The notes: generated from the sequence alone by a model not told the origin. Shown: positions 45,542 through 54,831, numbered from the stretch's first letter. The stretch: 64,000 nucleotides of DNA from Polaribacter sp. IC073 (GCF_007997075.1 NZ_VORS01000008.1:124001-188000); one strand, 5' to 3'. Program-made: numbers and translations.

Positions 45542-46305
45542 TATATTCCAAAAACATCTTTAGAATTCTGTGTTGTAATTTCAGCTATTTCTTTAAATGA
45601 AAGTCCGTATATATCTACTAATTTATCAACAACATTTGTAATAAATGCACTTTCATTTCTTTTCCCTCTATAAGGTGTTGGTGCTAAATACGGTGCATCT
45701 GTTTCTAAAACAATATGCTGAATGTCTATTTCGTTCAAAAATTTATCAATCTTACCATTTTTAAAAGTTGCAACGCCGCCAATACCCAACTTCATATTGT
45801 AAGAAATGGCTTGTTCTGCTTGCTCTTTAGTTCCTGTAAAACAGTGGAAAATTCCTCTTAAATCAGCTGCTTTTTCTGCTTCTAAAATTTCAAAAATTTC
45901 ATCAAAAGCATCTCTACAATGAATTACAATAGGCAATTTTTTTTCTTTTGCCCATTTAATTTGGGTTCTAAAGGCTTCTTGTTGCTGAATTAAAAAAGAT
46001 TTGTCCCAAAATAGATCAATACCAATTTCGCCAATTGCATAAAAATCTTTTTTATCGATCCATTCTTTTACATGTGCCAATTCTTCTAAATAATTTTCAT
46101 TTACAGAAGTAGGGTGCAAGCCCATCATTAAATACACCTCTAAAGGAAAATTTTCTTCTAGTTGTAGCATGCTTTCTGTATACGTAGAATCTATTGCAGG
46201 AATAAAAAACCGAGAAACACCCGCATCTTTAGCGCGTTGCATCATCTCTTTTTGGTCTTCGTTAAACTGGCTAGAATATAAATGTGTGTGTGTATCTGTA
46301 ATCAT
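45541..46305 (-). CDS. TatD-family metal-dependent hydrolase / DNase
   Basis: 254 residues, a TIM-barrel amidohydrolase. The N-terminal DTHTHLY gives the HxH metal pair. Further metal ligands are in GLHPTS, AIGEIGIDLFW, LPIVIHCRD, IFHCFTG and LETDAPYLAP. Members show 3'-5' exonuclease activity and act in DNA repair or D-aminoacyl-tRNA clearing. It is divergent from the helicase gene (84 bases before the first possible helicase start) and overlaps ogt by one base. Confidence 0.93.
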   Translation of the reverse strand: MITDTHTHLYSSQFNEDQKEMMQRAKDAGVSRFFIPAIDSTYTESMLQLEENFPLEVYLMMGLHPTSVNENYLEELAHVKEWIDKKDFYAIGEIGIDLFWDKSFLIQQQEAFRTQIKWAKEKKLPIVIHCRDAFDEIFEILEAEKAADLRGIFHCFTGTKEQAEQAISYNMKLGIGGVATFKNGKIDKFLNEIDIQHIVLETDAPYLAPTPYRGKRNESAFITNVVDKLVDIYGLSFKEIAEITTQNSKDVFGI

Positions 46306-46361
46306 TATTATTTGTGATAAATTTCTGTAAAATTACAAATTAATCCAACGTTGAAGACTTG

Positions 46362-46391
46362 TTGTATAACATTTTATAAAACGTACCTTTG
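46362..46391 (+). promoter_or_regulatory. Promoter for the helicase operon
   Basis: TTG at 46362-46364, 19 bases, then TACCTTTG at 46384-46391, a very good match to the Bacteroidota consensus. It places the start site a few bases before 46407 and so excludes the in-frame TTG at 46389 as start. Confidence 0.75.
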
Positions 46392-46406
46392 CACAAAATT
46401 TATAAG

Positions 46407-47765
46407 ATGACTTTTGAAGATTTAGATTTATCAAATCAATTACAATATGCAATTGACGATTTGGGTTTCGATACACCAACGCCAATTCAAGAACAAGCAT
46501 TTTCTGTTGTAAGATCTGGTAAAGATGTTGTGGGAATTGCGCAGACTGGTACCGGTAAGACTTTTGCATACATGTTGCCAATTCTTAGAGACTTGCCATT
46601 TTCTAAGCAACAACACCCAAGAGTTTTAATATTGGTACCAACAAGAGAGTTGGTTTTACAAGTTGTAGAGCAGATAGAACAATTATCTAAATATATTAAT
46701 ACACGTGTTTTAGGAGTTTATGGTGGTGCAAACATCAATACTCAAAGGCAAGCTATTATGCAAGGGCAAGATATTATTGTAGCAACACCAGGTAGATTAT
46801 ATGATTTGGCAATCAGTAATTCTTTAAAATTGAAGTCTATTCAGAAATTGGTTATTGATGAAGTAGATGTAATGTTAGATTTAGGTTTTAGATTTCAATT
46901 GATGAATATCTTTGACGTGATTCCAGAAAAAAGACAAAACATTTTGTTTTCTGCAACCATGACAGAAGATGTAGATGCGTTAATTTACGATTTCTTTAAA
47001 AATCCAGAGAAAATATCTGTTGCAGTTAGTGGAACACCGCTAGACAATATAGAACAAGTTTCTTATAACCTTCCTAACTTTTTCACGAAAGTGAATCTGT
47101 TACACCAGCTTTTAAGAGATAAAGAAGAATTTAGTAAAGTGCTAATTTTTGTTGGTTTTAAAAGAACGGCAGATTTGTTATTTAAGCATTTAGAAGAAGC
47201 TTTTAATGATGAAATGTGTGTAATTCACTCGAATAAAACGCAGAACTATAGAATAAGATCTATCAAACAATTCGATGAAGGTAAAAATCGAATTTTGTTA
47301 GCTACAGATGTAATGGCACGTGGTTTAGATTTTGATAAAGTTTCTCATGTAATTAACTTTGATACGCCAGACTTTCCTGAAAATTATATGCACAGAATTG
47401 GTAGAACGGGTCGTGCAGAAAAGGCAGGAAAAACAATTCTATTCTCAACACCAAAAGAACAAGAAGCAAAAGCAGGAATTGAAACATTGATGAATTACGA
47501 AGTTCCGGTTTTAGAGCTTCCAGAAGAGGTAGAAATTTCTACAATGTTAACAGAAGATGAACGCCCAAGAGAAGACCAAGGGATTTCTAAAAACAGAACT
47601 TCTTTAGAATATGTTCCTGGGCCAGCATTTCATGAGAAAAGTGAAAAGAATAGCCAGGTAAATAGAGGGGGGTCTTATAGAAGAGAAATTGCTATAAAAT
47701 ATAAAAAGCCAAAAACAAAAGGAGATAAAAATTACAACAAACATAACAAGAAAAAGAAAAAATAA
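46407..47765 (+). CDS. DEAD-box ATP-dependent RNA helicase (DEVD variant)
   Basis: 452 residues from ATG at 46407. The core has motifs Q (FDTPTPIQEQA), I (AQTGTGKT), Ia (PTRELVLQ), II as DEVD instead of DEAD, III (SAT) and VI (HRIGRTGR). A Lys-rich C-terminal tail (KYKKPKTKGDKNYNKH) likely binds RNA, as in RhlE-type helicases. It should remodel structured RNA, for instance in ribosome assembly or cold adaptation. Its stop codon overlaps the next start as TAATG. Confidence 0.94.
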   Translation: MTFEDLDLSNQLQYAIDDLGFDTPTPIQEQAFSVVRSGKDVVGIAQTGTGKTFAYMLPILRDLPFSKQQHPRVLILVPTRELVLQVVEQIEQLSKYINTRVLGVYGGANINTQRQAIMQGQDIIVATPGRLYDLAISNSLKLKSIQKLVIDEVDVMLDLGFRFQLMNIFDVIPEKRQNILFSATMTEDVDALIYDFFKNPEKISVAVSGTPLDNIEQVSYNLPNFFTKVNLLHQLLRDKEEFSKVLIFVGFKRTADLLFKHLEEAFNDEMCVIHSNKTQNYRIRSIKQFDEGKNRILLATDVMARGLDFDKVSHVINFDTPDFPENYMHRIGRTGRAEKAGKTILFSTPKEQEAKAGIETLMNYEVPVLELPEEVEISTMLTEDERPREDQGISKNRTSLEYVPGPAFHEKSEKNSQVNRGGSYRREIAIKYKKPKTKGDKNYNKHNKKKKK

Positions 47766-48130
47766 TGCAGATTTTAACGGCGCAAGAATTGCACAATTTG
47801 GCGATGAATACTGTAGGGGAGAAGCTCGAGAAAATGGGGTATGAATTTCAGGCAATTAACAGCACGTTAAAAAGGCATCCTCAATTTGTGCTGTTTAAAA
47901 AAGGAGAACAAACCATTTTTGTATTGGTGAAGGTTTCTAGCAATATGCAAAACCCTAATGAGTATGATGTTTTATGGATGGAAACTTTTAAAGACCACGC
48001 TAAAAAACAAAATGCAAAAGTTTGGTTTGCTGGTGTAGGTATTGCAAACGCAGAAAGTGTAGAGAATCCGGTTTTTAAAGACCAACCTTACTATGTTGCT
48101 TTTAATGATTTTATTAAGATTTTAGAATAG
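47765..48130 (+). CDS. Conserved small protein downstream of the helicase, unknown function
   Basis: 121 residues, soluble, no signal peptide. It begins MQILTAQELHNLAMNTVGEK and has a central HPQFVLFKKGEQTIFVLVKV strand pair and WFAGVGIANAESVENPVF later. Relatives in Flavobacteriaceae are often labelled as Na+-translocating NADH-quinone reductase subunit F, but the FAD/2Fe-2S domains of NqrF are absent, so that label is not supported. The overlap with the helicase stop implies coupled expression and a possible RNA-related role. The fold resembles a small nuclease-like or DUF domain, but this is only an impression. Confidence 0.72.
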   Translation: MQILTAQELHNLAMNTVGEKLEKMGYEFQAINSTLKRHPQFVLFKKGEQTIFVLVKVSSNMQNPNEYDVLWMETFKDHAKKQNAKVWFAGVGIANAESVENPVFKDQPYYVAFNDFIKILE

Positions 48131-48152
48131 TTTTAAGCTATTTTTAGCTATA

Positions 48153-48191
48153 AAAAAAGGAGTGTTGTTTTTTAAAACGACACTCCTTTTT
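48153..48191. terminator. Terminator between the helicase operon and the SDR gene
   Basis: Stem AAAGGAGTGTTGTTTT / AAAACGACACTCCTTT, with an A-run and a T-run so that it works in both directions between convergent genes. Confidence 0.8.
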
Positions 48192-48209
48192 GTTTTATAA
48201 TGGATTTAA

Positions 48210-48929
48210 TTATGGATTCGTAGACCATAAAGCAGCACTTTTAAGCATGGCTCTTCTTGGTAATTTTAAACCAGCAACTATTAATTCTGCAAAATCTTCT
48301 GGTTGTAAAACACTCTCTTCAGAATCTTTATTTGCAATACCTAATTCAATAGACATGTCAGAGGCAATTGTACTTGGCGTAAGTGTACAAACTCTAATAT
48401 TATTCTTACGAACTTCTTTCATTAAAGATTCCGACAGACCAATAACAGCAAATTTTGATGCAGAATAAGCAGAGGTATTTGCGTTTCCGTTTAAGCCAGC
48501 AGTAGACGCTACGTTAATAATATCACCTACATTATTCTCGATTAAATGAGGTAATACTTCTTTCGTAACATAATACATTCCCATTACATTGGTTTGAATA
48601 ATTTGTTCCCATTTATTTACTTTCATTTCATTAAAAGAGCCAAAAGCAGCAATTCCTGCATTGTTTACCAAAATATCAATAGTACCAAACTCACTCATAA
48701 TATTTCTTATACTCGCCTTTACCTCCTCATAATTACCAACGTCAAATACAGCGTACATTGCATGAACTCCGAGTTCCTTAAGCTCAGTAACAGCTTCTTT
48801 TAAAACAGCTTCATTTCTACCTGTTATGGCAACGTCTATTCCTTCTTTAGCAAATGCAATTGCAGTTGCTTTTCCTAAACCCCTTCCTCCTCCGGTTATG
48901 ATTGCTTTTTTATTCTTTAAGTCTTTCAT
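48210..48929 (-). CDS. Short-chain dehydrogenase/reductase, FabG-like 3-oxoacyl reductase
   Basis: 239 residues. Classical SDR motifs: cofactor loop TGGGRGLG (about 12-19), NNAG (89-92), Ser142, and the catalytic YSASK (Tyr155, Lys159). Arg38 in TGRNE suggests NADP(H) preference. Closest in appearance to 3-ketoacyl-ACP reductases. It stands alone, away from fatty-acid genes, so the true substrate may differ. It ends in a short IVAGLKLPRRAMLKSAALWS tail. Confidence 0.88.
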   Translation of the reverse strand: MKDLKNKKAIITGGGRGLGKATAIAFAKEGIDVAITGRNEAVLKEAVTELKELGVHAMYAVFDVGNYEEVKASIRNIMSEFGTIDILVNNAGIAAFGSFNEMKVNKWEQIIQTNVMGMYYVTKEVLPHLIENNVGDIINVASTAGLNGNANTSAYSASKFAVIGLSESLMKEVRKNNIRVCTLTPSTIASDMSIELGIANKDSEESVLQPEDFAELIVAGLKLPRRAMLKSAALWSTNP

Positions 48930-48976
48930 ATGTATTAGTTTTAAAATATGCTTTAGTAAAAATACTTGTTAAAAAT

Positions 48977-49006
48977 GTAAAAATCACTCAATAAGAGTGG
49001 TTTTTT
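48977..49006 (-). terminator. Probable terminator at the end of the signalling cluster
   Basis: Read on the minus strand: CCACTC, short loop, GAGTG, then a T-run (GATTTTTACATTTTT). It lies about 210 bases past the last gene of the cluster. The rest of 48930-49212 holds no supported gene. Confidence 0.6.
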
Positions 49007-49035
49007 ATTTTTTAAAAGAAATTTAAAATTATTTA
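48980..49035. repeat. Imperfect 56-nt repeat, left copy flanking the signalling island
   Basis: Aligns without gaps to 59548-59603; I count 48 of 56 identical bases. Both copies contain the CACTC/GAGTG hairpin followed by GAAAAG/AAAAGAAA and AAAATTATTTA. In the right copy the end of this stretch is the stop region of the OmpA-like gene. AT-richness lowers its significance. Confidence 0.4.
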
Positions 49036-49212
49036 TCATTTTGTTCTTCTTTTACTTTTATTAGGCTTAGAAGTGTTGTTAAGTTAAATTTATAATGATG
49101 TAATCACTTTTAAAAAGGAACATGCAAGAGGTTTGTACACTAATTTAATGTAAGGTGTTGAAGTGGCATTTGTAGTCAATAAGTACTACTGTCTAAAAGT
49201 GAATAGAAGTGT

Positions 49213-49602
49213 TTAATTTAAAGAAGAAGGACTTTCTAGTGAGGTGTTCTTAATGGTCTCAATTAATGCATCAAAATCATTCGCTTTGTCAAAAAAGGCC
49301 TGTGCTCCATTTTTTAAACAGCTTCGTTTTAGCGCTATACTTGCAGAGAAAACAAAAACTTTTGTTTCTATCTGCTTTTCTTTAAGCCATTTTAATAATT
49401 CGATACCATTTCCGTCGGGCAAATTCAAATCGAGTATAACTACTTCAAATTTCGTCTTAGTTAATAAAGAAATGGCCTCTTGTAAAGAATCTGTTAAGCG
49501 TATGTTTTCTATCTTCCTAGCTTCTTTAGCAGCTTTAAAGATCTCTCGCCCTATTAGAAAGTGATCTTCTACTATTAATAAATTATTCAATGTTAGTTTC
49601 AA
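49213..49602 (-). CDS. Stand-alone receiver-domain response regulator
   Basis: 129 residues, a single REC domain. Acidic pair Glu12-Asp13, phosphorylation site Asp58 (VVILDLNLPDG), Ser86 and the conserved Lys106 (FFDKANDF) are all present. There is no output domain, so it may act as a phosphate relay, a sink or a protein-binding switch. It is the most downstream gene of the signalling cluster, 123 bases after the NarL-type regulator, and differs in sequence from the three MHKILIVEDT-type receivers of the cluster. Confidence 0.88.
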   Translation of the reverse strand: MKLTLNNLLIVEDHFLIGREIFKAAKEARKIENIRLTDSLQEAISLLTKTKFEVVILDLNLPDGNGIELLKWLKEKQIETKVFVFSASIALKRSCLKNGAQAFFDKANDFDALIETIKNTSLESPSSLN

Positions 49603-49725
49603 TATTAAGTAGCTGTTTAAGAAATAAATTGTGGGGGTTTGTAATTATAGCTTCTTCTTAAAAAAATAAAGAAAAAGCATGTGCGTTTTCTTATCTTTAT
49701 TAAGTAAATAAACTCCGTTGAAATT

Positions 49726-50379
49726 TTAATTTTCTAGTGTTGTCAATCCTTTTTGAATTGCATATTTTGTTAATTCAGGAATGGTGTGTAAATCTATTTT
49801 TCGCATAATATTGTTTCTATGAACATCAATAGTTTTTGAGCTTAAAAATAAGATTACGCCCGTTTCTTTAGACGAATTACCTTCTGCAATTAATTGTAAG
49901 ACTTCTTTTTCTCTGGAACTTAAGAGTGTCTTTTCTAAAGATTCCCCCTTTCTAAGCAAAGAAAGAAACGCTTGATTAATGTCTTTTGAAAGGTATTTTT
50001 TGTGCTGCATTACCGTGGTAATTGCTGTAATTAATTCATCGGAATCGCCATCTTTTAACAAATATCCATAAGCACCTGCAGTAAACATTCCTTGAATAAA
50101 TTGTTTGCCAGAATGCATCGAAAGACCTATTATTTTTATATCTGGGTTGTCTTTATGAATTTGTCTTGTGGCCTCTATACCATTTAAACCGGGCATTGCT
50201 ACATCTATAACAAGAACATCGGGCAGTAGTTTTGAGCATATTTTTATAGCATCTCTGCCATCGGAAGCCTCTCCAATTATATGCATATTAGACCGTTGCT
50301 CTATAATGTTTCGCAAACCGTCTCTTAGTAGTCTGTGATCATCAACTAATACTATTTTAATTTCGTTTATATAAGTCAT
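49726..50379 (-). CDS. NarL/FixJ-type DNA-binding response regulator
   Basis: 217 residues. REC domain (1 to about 120) with Asp13-Asp14, phosphoacceptor Asp59 (VLVIDVAMPGLNG) and Lys109 region (YLLKDGD). C-terminal LuxR-type helix-turn-helix (about 150-212) with LLSSREKEVLQLIAEGNSSK and SSKTIDVHRNNIMRKI. It is the only DNA-binding output protein of the cluster. Its start overlaps the end of the HisKA_3 kinase gene by four bases (ATGA), so that kinase is the likely cognate partner. Confidence 0.94.
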   Translation of the reverse strand: MTYINEIKIVLVDDHRLLRDGLRNIIEQRSNMHIIGEASDGRDAIKICSKLLPDVLVIDVAMPGLNGIEATRQIHKDNPDIKIIGLSMHSGKQFIQGMFTAGAYGYLLKDGDSDELITAITTVMQHKKYLSKDINQAFLSLLRKGESLEKTLLSSREKEVLQLIAEGNSSKETGVILFLSSKTIDVHRNNIMRKIDLHTIPELTKYAIQKGLTTLEN

Positions 50380-53075
50380 ATAGATAGGGGTGTAAAAAAA
50401 TTGACTGTGGTTCCTGTTTTTATTTCTGATGTTATTGTAAAGGTTCCTTGTATGTTTCTAATACGTTCTTTAACTGTAAACAGACCAAAACCCGAACCAG
50501 AATGATTTTGATTATTTAAAGCAGCAGTATCAAATCCATCTCCATTATCTTTTACAAGAATATGAAGGCCAAGATCATTTTTATTAATATCTAAAGTTAT
50601 TAAAGAAGCATTTGCGTATTTTATAGCATTCATTATTATTTCTTGTACGCTTCTGTAGAGTAAAATTGATTTTTCATCATTAAGTTGAATGTGATTTACG
50701 TTGCTATTAAGCATGCACTTAATTTTGTATTTGGCTTCTAACTCCTCTAATAACCAGTTTAGCGCAGCAATAATGCCTAATTTATACAACACTGGCGGAG
50801 AAAGTTCATATGTGATTTTACGGCTATTTTCTAAAGCTTCAGAAATATGTGTTTCGATAAATTTTAAGTCTTCGGAAATTACTTTTAACGCCTTATTTTT
50901 TTTCAACTTATCAATCTTCATTTTTGAAATAATTAAAGACTGGCTAAGGTGATCATGAATGTTAGAAGCAATTTCTTTTTTTTGTTTTTCTTCTACCAAG
51001 GTAATTTCAATAGTTAATTTCTGAAGAGTTGTTTGATATTTTTGAATTTCTTGCTTCGCTAACATCCAGTGTGTAATATCTCTAGAAGAAGATACATAAT
51101 AGCTCATTTTATTATCCTTATAAATAGGCGATACTAAAAATTCTAACCAGATAAAGTGTCCTTTTTTATGGCGAACTCTAAAAGGAAGAGGGTCTAAAAC
51201 AATGCCTTTAAAAACTTTTTCTTCTAATGCAACTTTTAAAGATTGTACATCATCTTTATGTACGATACTGAAGACTTTTTTTCCTATAAAATCGGATTGT
51301 TCATAACCTAAGAGGTTTTTTATAGAAGGGCTGATGTATTTAAAAGTGCTGTCTGGTTCTTGCAAACAGATTAAGTCATTAGAATGATCCGTTAATATGC
51401 GATACATTTCTTCTGCCTCTTCAATTTTTTGGCTTGCTTCTTTTTGTTCTGTAATATCTTGAGTAGTACCTAACAATCCAATCACCTCTCCAGAACTTCC
51501 TATTAAAGGTTTACCAATGGCTCTTATTGTTTTTTGCGCATCATTGGGAAGGTGAATTCTATGTTCAATATCGTATGAAGTACCTAGACTAATAGCTTCA
51601 GAAACAACACTGTTAAATAGTTCTTGGTCATCGATGTGAATTCGGTTAAGCATGCTGTTAAAATTAGGAGCACCATTCTCTGGATCGAAACCCCAAATGT
51701 GAAATGTTTCGTCGGACCATTTTATCTCTTGACTAGAAGTATTAAAGGACCAGTTTCCTATATGTGCTAATTTCTGAGCTTCATTTAATTTATTTAAGGA
51801 TTCTTTTTTTTCTGATTCAGCATTTTTTATACTCTGAATACTTTGAATACTAACAGGAACTGTTTTTTGTTTTACTACCGTTTGAGGAATAGAAATTGAT
51901 AGTACTGCCGCAAACTCATCTCCATTTAGTTTTTTATAATTTATTTCAGAGGTAAATACTTCATCATTATTCCATATTGCTCTTATAAAGTTTATAAACA
52001 CTGCACCTGCTCCTTTACCAAATACGTTTTGTACATTTTGTACATTGTTTAAAAATTCTTGAGTACTTTTTGCGTCAAACAGTTTTAAAGTGGCTTTATT
52101 TACACTACTTATCCTCACTTTTGCAACCAATGAAGATAAAGCTTTGGGGTGCTGTTCTAAATATATTTTAATGTTAGGTATATTTAGTTTTCTAAGTTTG
52201 TCTATTTGTTCAAATACCAGAGACAAATCTTCATTCCAAATAGAAATTGCAACATTATCAAAGAGCTCTTTATAATCTTCTGTTATTCTTAAGTTTTTTT
52301 CTTCAATTTTTTTTTGTTCTGTAATGTCTTGGTAAACTCCTTTTCTACCAATCATTTCTTTTTTATCATTGTATACAGCTTCGCCTATGCTTCGTATCCA
52401 ACGCTCTTGGTTTTTAAAATTAGTTAGTTGCAGTTCAATATCATAAGGAGTACCATGAGAAATTAAGTCTAACTTTACTTTGTTTATTTTTTGTTGTGAT
52501 TTTTGATTAAAAAAGCTAAGAATTATATCTGTTTCGGGAACACCATCTTTAGAGTCGGTGCCATAAATTTCATAAACGGCACCAGACCAAACCAATACCT
52601 TCGTTTTGTTATCATAGCTCCAGTAGCCCATTTTTGCCATTCTACCGGCTTCTTTTAAGGAGTATTTATTTTCTTCTTCTAGTTTTACAATATTCGCTTT
52701 AATTACCTGTTGTTTTTTTAATTTGCTCTTTACAACTTTGATGAGTTCATCTGTATTAATAGGTTTTAGGAAATAACCATCTGCACCAATATTCATACCT
52801 TTTCTTAAATCGGGTAATTTGGTTTTTCCAGAAAGAAAAATAAAGGGGATAGATTCTGTTTTTGGTGATTTTTTTAGTTCAGTTAATAACTTATACCCAC
52901 TTAATTTAGGCATCGTAACATCTGAAATGATCAAATCTGGCAATTCATTATTTGCTTTTTCTAGTCCCTGTGCACCATTCTCTGCAAAAATTACTTCAAA
53001 ATCTTCAAAATGAAGTATTTCACAAATTTCTTCTCGAACGCTTTTTGAGTCTTCAACGACTAATATTTTAGACAT
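50376..53075 (-). CDS. Hybrid histidine kinase: REC - PAS domains - HisKA_3 - ATPase
   Basis: 899 residues, no membrane segment. Order: N-terminal REC (1-125, phosphoacceptor Asp52), PAS (about 145-255), an unusual PAS-like region (about 262-405) with VFGKGAGAVFINFIRAIW, PAS (about 435-550), PAS (about 560-680), HisKA_3 dimerisation helix with His707 (SNIHDHLSQS), and ATPase domain (about 795-899) with DNGDGFD and GSGFGL. HisKA_3 kinases normally phosphorylate NarL-type regulators, matching the overlapping downstream gene. The N-terminal REC makes its activity subject to an upstream kinase of the cluster. Confidence 0.92.
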   Translation of the reverse strand: MSKILVVEDSKSVREEICEILHFEDFEVIFAENGAQGLEKANNELPDLIISDVTMPKLSGYKLLTELKKSPKTESIPFIFLSGKTKLPDLRKGMNIGADGYFLKPINTDELIKVVKSKLKKQQVIKANIVKLEEENKYSLKEAGRMAKMGYWSYDNKTKVLVWSGAVYEIYGTDSKDGVPETDIILSFFNQKSQQKINKVKLDLISHGTPYDIELQLTNFKNQERWIRSIGEAVYNDKKEMIGRKGVYQDITEQKKIEEKNLRITEDYKELFDNVAISIWNEDLSLVFEQIDKLRKLNIPNIKIYLEQHPKALSSLVAKVRISSVNKATLKLFDAKSTQEFLNNVQNVQNVFGKGAGAVFINFIRAIWNNDEVFTSEINYKKLNGDEFAAVLSISIPQTVVKQKTVPVSIQSIQSIKNAESEKKESLNKLNEAQKLAHIGNWSFNTSSQEIKWSDETFHIWGFDPENGAPNFNSMLNRIHIDDQELFNSVVSEAISLGTSYDIEHRIHLPNDAQKTIRAIGKPLIGSSGEVIGLLGTTQDITEQKEASQKIEEAEEMYRILTDHSNDLICLQEPDSTFKYISPSIKNLLGYEQSDFIGKKVFSIVHKDDVQSLKVALEEKVFKGIVLDPLPFRVRHKKGHFIWLEFLVSPIYKDNKMSYYVSSSRDITHWMLAKQEIQKYQTTLQKLTIEITLVEEKQKKEIASNIHDHLSQSLIISKMKIDKLKKNKALKVISEDLKFIETHISEALENSRKITYELSPPVLYKLGIIAALNWLLEELEAKYKIKCMLNSNVNHIQLNDEKSILLYRSVQEIIMNAIKYANASLITLDINKNDLGLHILVKDNGDGFDTAALNNQNHSGSGFGLFTVKERIRNIQGTFTITSEIKTGTTVNFFTPLSI

Positions 53076-54102
53076 TGTTATTTATTCTTGGTAGGTTAAA
53101 ATAAAATGTTGTTTCTTTATTAGCGCAGCTTTTTACATGTATTTTTCCGTTATAGTGAGAAATAATTTTTTTAACAATATACAAGCCAATATCTGTTGGG
53201 TTGGTTAATTGCTGCGGAGTAAATATTTTTTCTGGGTAGTTTGTATTAATTCTAACGTAATTGTAATTAATTGAAAAAACGTGTTCTTCTTCTGTTGTTT
53301 CACAAGCTAATTCTATAAGACCAATATTTTTATTAATATGCTCTAAAGCATGTTGTATTAAGACTTCAAATATTTTCTCCAACATTTTATCATTGGCAAA
53401 AATTTTAGGGAGTTCGTTTTTTATTTTAATGGAGATGTGAGGAGACCTGCTTGTTTCATCTATAACTCGTTCTGCAATAGTGTTTGTGTTAATTGTATTG
53501 AAGCGTGTGTAGCCTAAATTGGTCCACCTTTTGTTAATATTACTATTAGAATCGTTAAAATTGTTAGTGCTCTCTAGTTCTACTTGCGTGGCGGTTAATA
53601 GTTCTAATACATTTCTCTGTGAAGATTGTAGCCCGTTAGAAATTAAATGATTAAAATTATCTAATTGATTTTTTTGGTTTTGAAGTGTAATGGATAAGGC
53701 TCTTGTTTTATCAATAATTTTTTGATCTCTAATTAGTTTCTTTTTAATTTTATTTTCAACAGCATTTACCAAATCATTAATATTTATTGGCTTTGTTAGA
53801 TAATCTTCAGCCCCTAGATTCATGCCACTTCTAATATCTTCTTTTTCGCCTTTTGCAGAAAGAAAAATCAAAGGAATAGTTCTTGTTTTTTTATGCTCTT
53901 GTAGTTTGCTAAACATTTCAAAACCATTAAATTCAGGCATTAATATATCTGAAATAATAAGATCTGGATGTTCTTGCAATGCCATATCAACCCCTATTTT
54001 TCCGTTTTCAGCTTGAAAAACACAGTAACCTTCCATTAAGAGAATGTCGCAAACTTCTTCTCTAATGGCTAATGTGTCTTCTACAATTAAAATTTTATGC
54101 AT
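53068..54102 (-). CDS. Receiver domain fused to a degenerate histidine-kinase-type ATPase domain
   Basis: 344 residues. REC (1-125) with Asp52 (IISDILMPEF) and Lys107 region (YLTKPINI) is intact and nearly identical to the two stand-alone receivers upstream. A coiled coil follows (about 127-165), then a region resembling a GHKL ATPase (about 215-340). That part keeps the G2-like IGLYIVKKIISHYNGKIHV, but the N-box Asn is replaced (FEVLIQHALEHI), the DxGxG motif is missing and there is no phosphoacceptor His. It is probably a non-catalytic partner or adaptor. It overlaps the hybrid kinase gene by eight bases. Confidence 0.85.
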   Translation of the reverse strand: MHKILIVEDTLAIREEVCDILLMEGYCVFQAENGKIGVDMALQEHPDLIISDILMPEFNGFEMFSKLQEHKKTRTIPLIFLSAKGEKEDIRSGMNLGAEDYLTKPININDLVNAVENKIKKKLIRDQKIIDKTRALSITLQNQKNQLDNFNHLISNGLQSSQRNVLELLTATQVELESTNNFNDSNSNINKRWTNLGYTRFNTINTNTIAERVIDETSRSPHISIKIKNELPKIFANDKMLEKIFEVLIQHALEHINKNIGLIELACETTEEEHVFSINYNYVRINTNYPEKIFTPQQLTNPTDIGLYIVKKIISHYNGKIHVKSCANKETTFYFNLPRINNNV

Positions 54103-54213
54103 AATTTAATTTTTCGGAATTATAAACGTCTTTAATGATCTTATTACTAAAGTTCAATAGTAATTTTTAAAAGCAGTCTAAGAAATCTTATTAGCGTTTG
54201 TCTGCGCTATAGA

Positions 54214-54708
54214 TTAAAGGTCTTTTAATAATTTTGTCATCTGTAGCACCTGATCTTCTAGTTGGTGTATTTGATTTTTATGAGCTTCGAGAAGCTGAGA
54301 TATCGCTGCCGTTTTATCAATAATTTTTTGATCTATCATTACTTTCTTTTTAATTTTATTATCAACAGCATTCACAAGATCATTCACATTTATTGGTTTC
54401 GTTAAATAGTCTTCGGCACCTAGATTCATTCCTATTCTAATGTCTTCTTTCTCGCCTTTTGCAGAAAGAAAAATTAAAGGAATGGCACTTGTTTCTTTAT
54501 GACTTTGTAGTTGATTAAACATTTCGAAGCCATCAACAGAAGGCATCAATATATCTGAAATAATAAGATCTGGATGCTCTTTTATAGACATTTCAAAACC
54601 AATTTTGCCATTTATAGCCTGAAAAACGCTATAGCCTTCCATTTCGAGAATATCGCAAACTTCTTCTCTAATAGTTAAAGTATCCTCTACAATTAATATT
54701 TTATACAT
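54214..54708 (-). CDS. Receiver protein with C-terminal coiled coil
   Basis: 164 residues. REC domain (1-125) with Glu8-Asp9, phosphoacceptor Asp52 (IISDILMPSVDG), Ser83 and Lys105-Pro106. A short helical tail (ISQLLEAHKNQIHQLEDQVL) follows. The tail resembles the dimerisation helix of the 1252-residue kinase of this cluster (KIEDQVMHMTKLLDDIL), so the receiver may dock onto it. One of three close paralogues in a row, hence a product of tandem duplication. Confidence 0.9.
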   Translation of the reverse strand: MYKILIVEDTLTIREEVCDILEMEGYSVFQAINGKIGFEMSIKEHPDLIISDILMPSVDGFEMFNQLQSHKETSAIPLIFLSAKGEKEDIRIGMNLGAEDYLTKPINVNDLVNAVDNKIKKKVMIDQKIIDKTAAISQLLEAHKNQIHQLEDQVLQMTKLLKDL

Positions 54709-54831
54709 GCTATTTATTTTAAGTTTTTTAGAATAGAAGAGCCGCTATTTCTATCAATACTATTTTTATTAGATTTAAACCTTTTACTTATTTTGTAGTT
54801 TATTTACCCCTAAATAAACATATCATAAGAA

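Noticed and set aside
46389..46406. TTG start extending the helicase by six residues
   Set aside because: The TTG lies within the TACCTTTG promoter element, so it would not be transcribed.
47765..48130. Na+-NQR subunit F label for the small helicase partner
   Set aside because: No 2Fe-2S or FAD/NAD domains and only 121 residues; the name seems to be an inherited misannotation.
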